A stretch of DNA of 64,000 bases, from the NCBI GenBank assembly GCA_903813345.2, contig CAIIXF020000007.1:11353730-11417729 (forward strand), in the 5' to 3' direction. Both the position numbers and the translations under genes were made by a program. The stretch comes from Owenia fusiformis (taxonomy: Eukaryota; Annelida; Polychaeta; Sabellida; Oweniidae). The notes under the pieces are model-generated. The model was not told where the DNA came from, ran no database searches, and worked only from the letters and a program-made list of their open reading frames with translations. Shown in pieces: positions 60,948-64,000 of this stretch (position 1 is its first letter; every line of letters begins with the position of its first letter).

Positions 60948-61183
60948 ATACCCAATATCTACTTCAATAATCTTCAAAAGGCTTATAACCCCATTAAAAG
61001 CAGATATATAGTTGTAAAGTGATAGAATTTGAATAGAGTATGATTTAACCGTTAACTTTTAAAACTTAAGATCTATGTTTGGTTCGAACTCATGCACTGG
61101 GGACGATTGTCAGGCTACTGCAATGGCATGACCCCTATTTACCAGTAGCGCAAGACAGGCTTGTTGCTGTTTACTGGGCAAAC
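60948..61183 (-). mobile_element. LINE 3'-UTR fragment, minus strand
   Basis: On the minus strand this matches the 3' UTR of the LINE at 56,230-58,371 (blocks acagcaacaagcctg, tactggtaaa, atagatct, attcaaattctatcac, ttagccttttg-like). It is a short, severely 5'-truncated copy of the same family, more diverged than the one at 58 kb, and sits in the presumed first intron of CDC27. Confidence 0.8.
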
Positions 61184-61190
61184 TCTACAT

Positions 61191-62613
61191 GAAGAATTTA
61201 ATCAAGCAAGATTGTGAGATCCTTTTTAGAAAAGGGCAAGTCTGGAGGCCTCTCTTTGAGATTGCAGCGATTCCCACTATAGTTGTTGGAGAGCTTGAGT
61301 CGCCAAACCTCAAATATAAACAATTGAGGGCACACAGTTCAATATTGAAAAACATTCATATTTTGGTTGCAAAACTTTTGTACATTACAGATAATTAGTA
61401 TTATGTCACACGTGGCCTTATTGTAATTTGGGGAGTTTGAGCCATGATAATCTACTTTTATAATTACATGTACATGTATTCATTGATTTTTTAGATTATC
61501 ATCACAACATTCCAATATTTTTCAAACAAAATTGCAGAGATCTGAACACATTTAATGTAGATTTGAAGCAGTATACAGTAAATTAGTAGTGCAGTAAATA
61601 GTTACATAGTCTAAGAGTCACATTATTGACGCAATGTGGGTCTCAAATCATCATGTTGACACGACTTGCTCAAGTCAGTTTTAGCCGCTACAGGGGGTGA
61701 AAACACGTATAGTATTTTCGCGGAGTACACCAGAAATGCATTATGAAATTTGCCATATTTATTCAAAAATTAAGTAGTTTGTTTATTATTTTGTAGTTGT
61801 TGCTCAAAGCTTTAGTTTTTCAATAATGTGGAGTTAACCACAGATTTTTTTGTTCAAAATCAAATCATTTTTCTGTTTGACCTCATATTTTTTTGTAAAA
61901 CTAAATGAGTATAGCTGTCAATTTATAACAATGAAATGTTTTTTTCAAAAGTCCTGGGAACGCTAAAAAATTATCAGACTACCAAATAAACAAAAATCTA
62001 CAAAAATACCCTTCACGTTTGAAACGTGATGTCCATCCCAGCGAACATTATTGCAACAAATTTTATTTGTGCACAGAGGAAGATATAAAAATGACATGTA
62101 TAAGTGTAATGCTTATTAAGAAAAAATGGAGGTATTTATTTCTAGAATATCGTAACAATATTATTTGACCTAGATCTTTGCATCACTTGAAGCACAAATA
62201 CACTGTTTTTGAAGTGAATTCATGCAATTTGTCATTAATTTTTACAGAGACATCAAAAGACCACTTTTTGTAGACTCGTTCGTGGCTCAAGTTTTCATAA
62301 ACCATGTTGACAATTTAATTTTTCTAGTTATAGCTCATATTCTTGCTCTGAACTTAAGATTAATAGATGTTCATGTACTATTCTAAAACAAATTATTCAA
62401 CTGATTATATTCACAGTAGAGATTTTTTATAATCTTTTGTTTTATGCTGAGCAGGATTAATGATGTATTTTTTGTTCAACTTATTGCTACGTGCTGTTTG
62501 ATTGTTCGATTTTCCCATGGCCATGCCACCCAAATGAATTTCCAATTTCATTACTTTAATAGATCAAACCTTTCGATAAATGTCTCTGTAGTTTAAACTG
62601 TTTTTTCTTCTAG
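61191..62613. other. Presumed CDC27 intron, no other feature seen
   Basis: AT-rich, with no exon-like ORF or bounded repeat. It ends in a pyrimidine tract and tctag acceptor just before 62,614. Confidence 0.5.
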
Positions 62614-62689
62614 GCTGCCATTTGGCATTCATTGAACTACTACAAGTATTCTGATGCCATATTCCTTGCTGAAAGACTATATGCTGAAG
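62614..62689 (+). CDS. CDC27: CDC27/APC3, coding exon 2 (gene continues beyond the window)
   Basis: CDC27 is the APC3 subunit of the anaphase-promoting complex, a TPR protein that binds co-activators in the cell-cycle ubiquitin ligase. The exon follows tctag and ends with GAAG|gtaag. It translates as AAIWHSLNYYKYSDAIFLA plus ERLYAE. The human amino terminus reads AAIWQALNHYAYRDAVFLAERLYAE at the same place, so only conservative changes are seen. It starts in phase 0 and ends in phase 1. It covers the first TPR-like helices; the remaining exons must lie right of 64,000. A tandem array made from the end of this exon follows directly. Confidence 0.88.
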
Positions 62690-63672
62690 GTAAGAACTGA
62701 GCTACAGGGTTTTTCAAAATAGGTGTTTCATATTCATTGCTGAAAGACTATATAAATGTAAGGACTAATCTACAGGGTCATTAGAAATAGGTGTTTCATA
62801 TTCATTGCTGAAAGACTATATGCTGAAGGTACGAACTGAGCTACAAGGTGTTTCAAATTAGGTGTTTCATATTCATTGCTGCCAGACTATATAAATGTAA
62901 GGTCTAATCTACAGGGTGTTTAGAAATAGGTGTTTCATATTCATTGCTGAAAGACTATATGCTGAAGGTAAGAACTGAGCTACAAGGTGTTTCAAAATAG
63001 GTGTTTTATATTCATTGCTGAAAGACTATATAAATGTAAGGACTAATCTACAGGGTGTTTAAAAATATGTGTTTCATATTCATTGCTGAAAGACTATATG
63101 CTGAAGGTAAGAACTGAGCTACAAGGTGTTTCAAAATAGGTGTTTCATATTCATTGCTGAAAGACTATATAAATGTAAGGACTAATCTACAGGGTGTTTA
63201 AAAATAGGTGTTTCATTTTCATTGCTGAAAGACTATATGCTGAAGGTAAGAACTGAGCTACAAGGTATTTCAAAATAGGTGTTTCATATTCATTGCTGAA
63301 AGACTATATGCTGAAGGTAAGAACTGAGCTACAAGGTGTTTCAAAATAGGTGTTTCATATGCATTGCTGAAAGACTATGCTGAAGGTAAGAACTGAGCTA
63401 CAAGGTGTTTCAAAATAGGTGTTTCATATTCATTGCTGAAAGACTATGCTGAAGATAAGAACTGAGCTACAGGGTGTTTCAAAATAGGTGTTTCATATTC
63501 ATTGCTGAAAGACTATATAAATATAAGGACTAATCTACAGGGTGTTTAAAAATAGGTGTTTCATATTCATTGCTGAAAGACTATATGCTGAAGGTAAGAA
63601 CTGAGCTACAAGGTGTTTCAAAATAGGTGTTTCATATTCATTGCTGAAAGACTATGCTGAAGGTAAGAACTG
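62666..63672 (+). repeat. Tandem array derived from the CDC27 exon 2 end and splice donor (15 units)
   Basis: Units start (ttgctgaaagactat) at 62,666 (in the exon), 62,737, 62,805, 62,876, 62,944, 63,015, 63,083, 63,154, 63,222, 63,293, 63,364, 63,433, 63,502, 63,570 and 63,641. Class A (~71 bp) repeats the exon end tatgctgaag with its donor gtaag. Class B (~68 bp) reads tataaatgtaagg instead. A and B alternate for the first nine units (139-bp higher-order step), then A predominates. The first unit overlaps the real exon, so the array grew out of the exon-intron boundary. Confidence 0.95.
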
Positions 63673-64000
63673 TCTGGCAGAATATTCTCGAGAAAGGACC
63701 AGCTAATATTCAACAACCACCAGACGCTTTGACATTCTCTAATATATTGATTGCAAACATTTCTGAAAAAATATTTGATATCATTTACATTGAAATGTAT
63801 GCCTATGTGTAACAACAAATACCAGCATGTACTGCTGGGGGAATGTTACTTCTTGTGAATAATAATTACTATACCATATACTTTTTACAGTATGTCATTT
63901 CATCCACTGATTACGGTGATTAGATTTCATTAAGTCCAGCAGATGATAAAGGGGTGCCTGAGTTTTGAATATGTAAATCCAATCAATGTTAACTGACAAC
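63673..64000. other. CDC27 intron 2 sequence, nothing further seen
   Basis: AT-rich sequence with no convincing exon or repeat up to the window edge. Confidence 0.5.

Overview
This window is eukaryotic DNA. It is AT-rich, with split genes, GT-AG introns and many small transposons. The organism is most likely a marine lophotrochozoan invertebrate, probably a mollusc. Support for that: the proteins read as animal orthologues of intermediate divergence; there are several pearl-like elements (inverted ends, a ~160-bp tandem core and an ACGG microsatellite, the layout described for bivalve pearl elements); and hAT, Tc1/mariner and Mutator-like miniature elements are dense. The species cannot be named from sequence alone.

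Layout. 1-7.1 kb: duplicated and nested miniature transposons, then a 47-bp satellite (about 3.8-7.05 kb). 7.1-13.4 kb: non-coding, with one well-preserved 9-bp-TSD miniature element. 13,390-28,524 (minus): CDK12/CDK13-type kinase, ten coding exons that join in frame into 1,252 codons; its introns carry several transposons, a tRNA-derived sequence and a pearl-like element. 29.4-32.4 kb: nested hAT elements and other repeats between two divergent genes. 32,723-35,890 (plus): inositol polyphosphate 1-phosphatase (INPP1-like), five coding exons, 387 aa. 38,768-41,834 (plus): an unorthodox aquaporin of the AQP11/12 type with NPC and NPA boxes. 46,870-54,490 (minus): aladin (AAAS), a nuclear-pore WD protein, thirteen coding exons, 512 aa, whose last exon is present in three tandem copies. 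56.2-58.4 kb: a 5'-truncated LINE with an open reverse transcriptase frame. 60.2 kb to the right edge (plus): the start of CDC27/APC3, of which exon 2 is certain and the rest lies beyond the window.

The genes are unrelated housekeeping functions (transcription elongation kinase, inositol phosphate turnover, membrane channel, nuclear pore, anaphase-promoting complex); nothing suggests an operon or a shared pathway. The most unusual features are two tandem arrays made from exon-plus-splice-site sequence of host genes. One is in CDC27: fifteen ~70-bp units derived from the 3' end of exon 2 and its splice donor. The other is in AAAS: three copies of the terminal exon with its acceptor. I see no prokaryotic gene cluster, CRISPR array, rRNA gene or intact autonomous DNA transposon.
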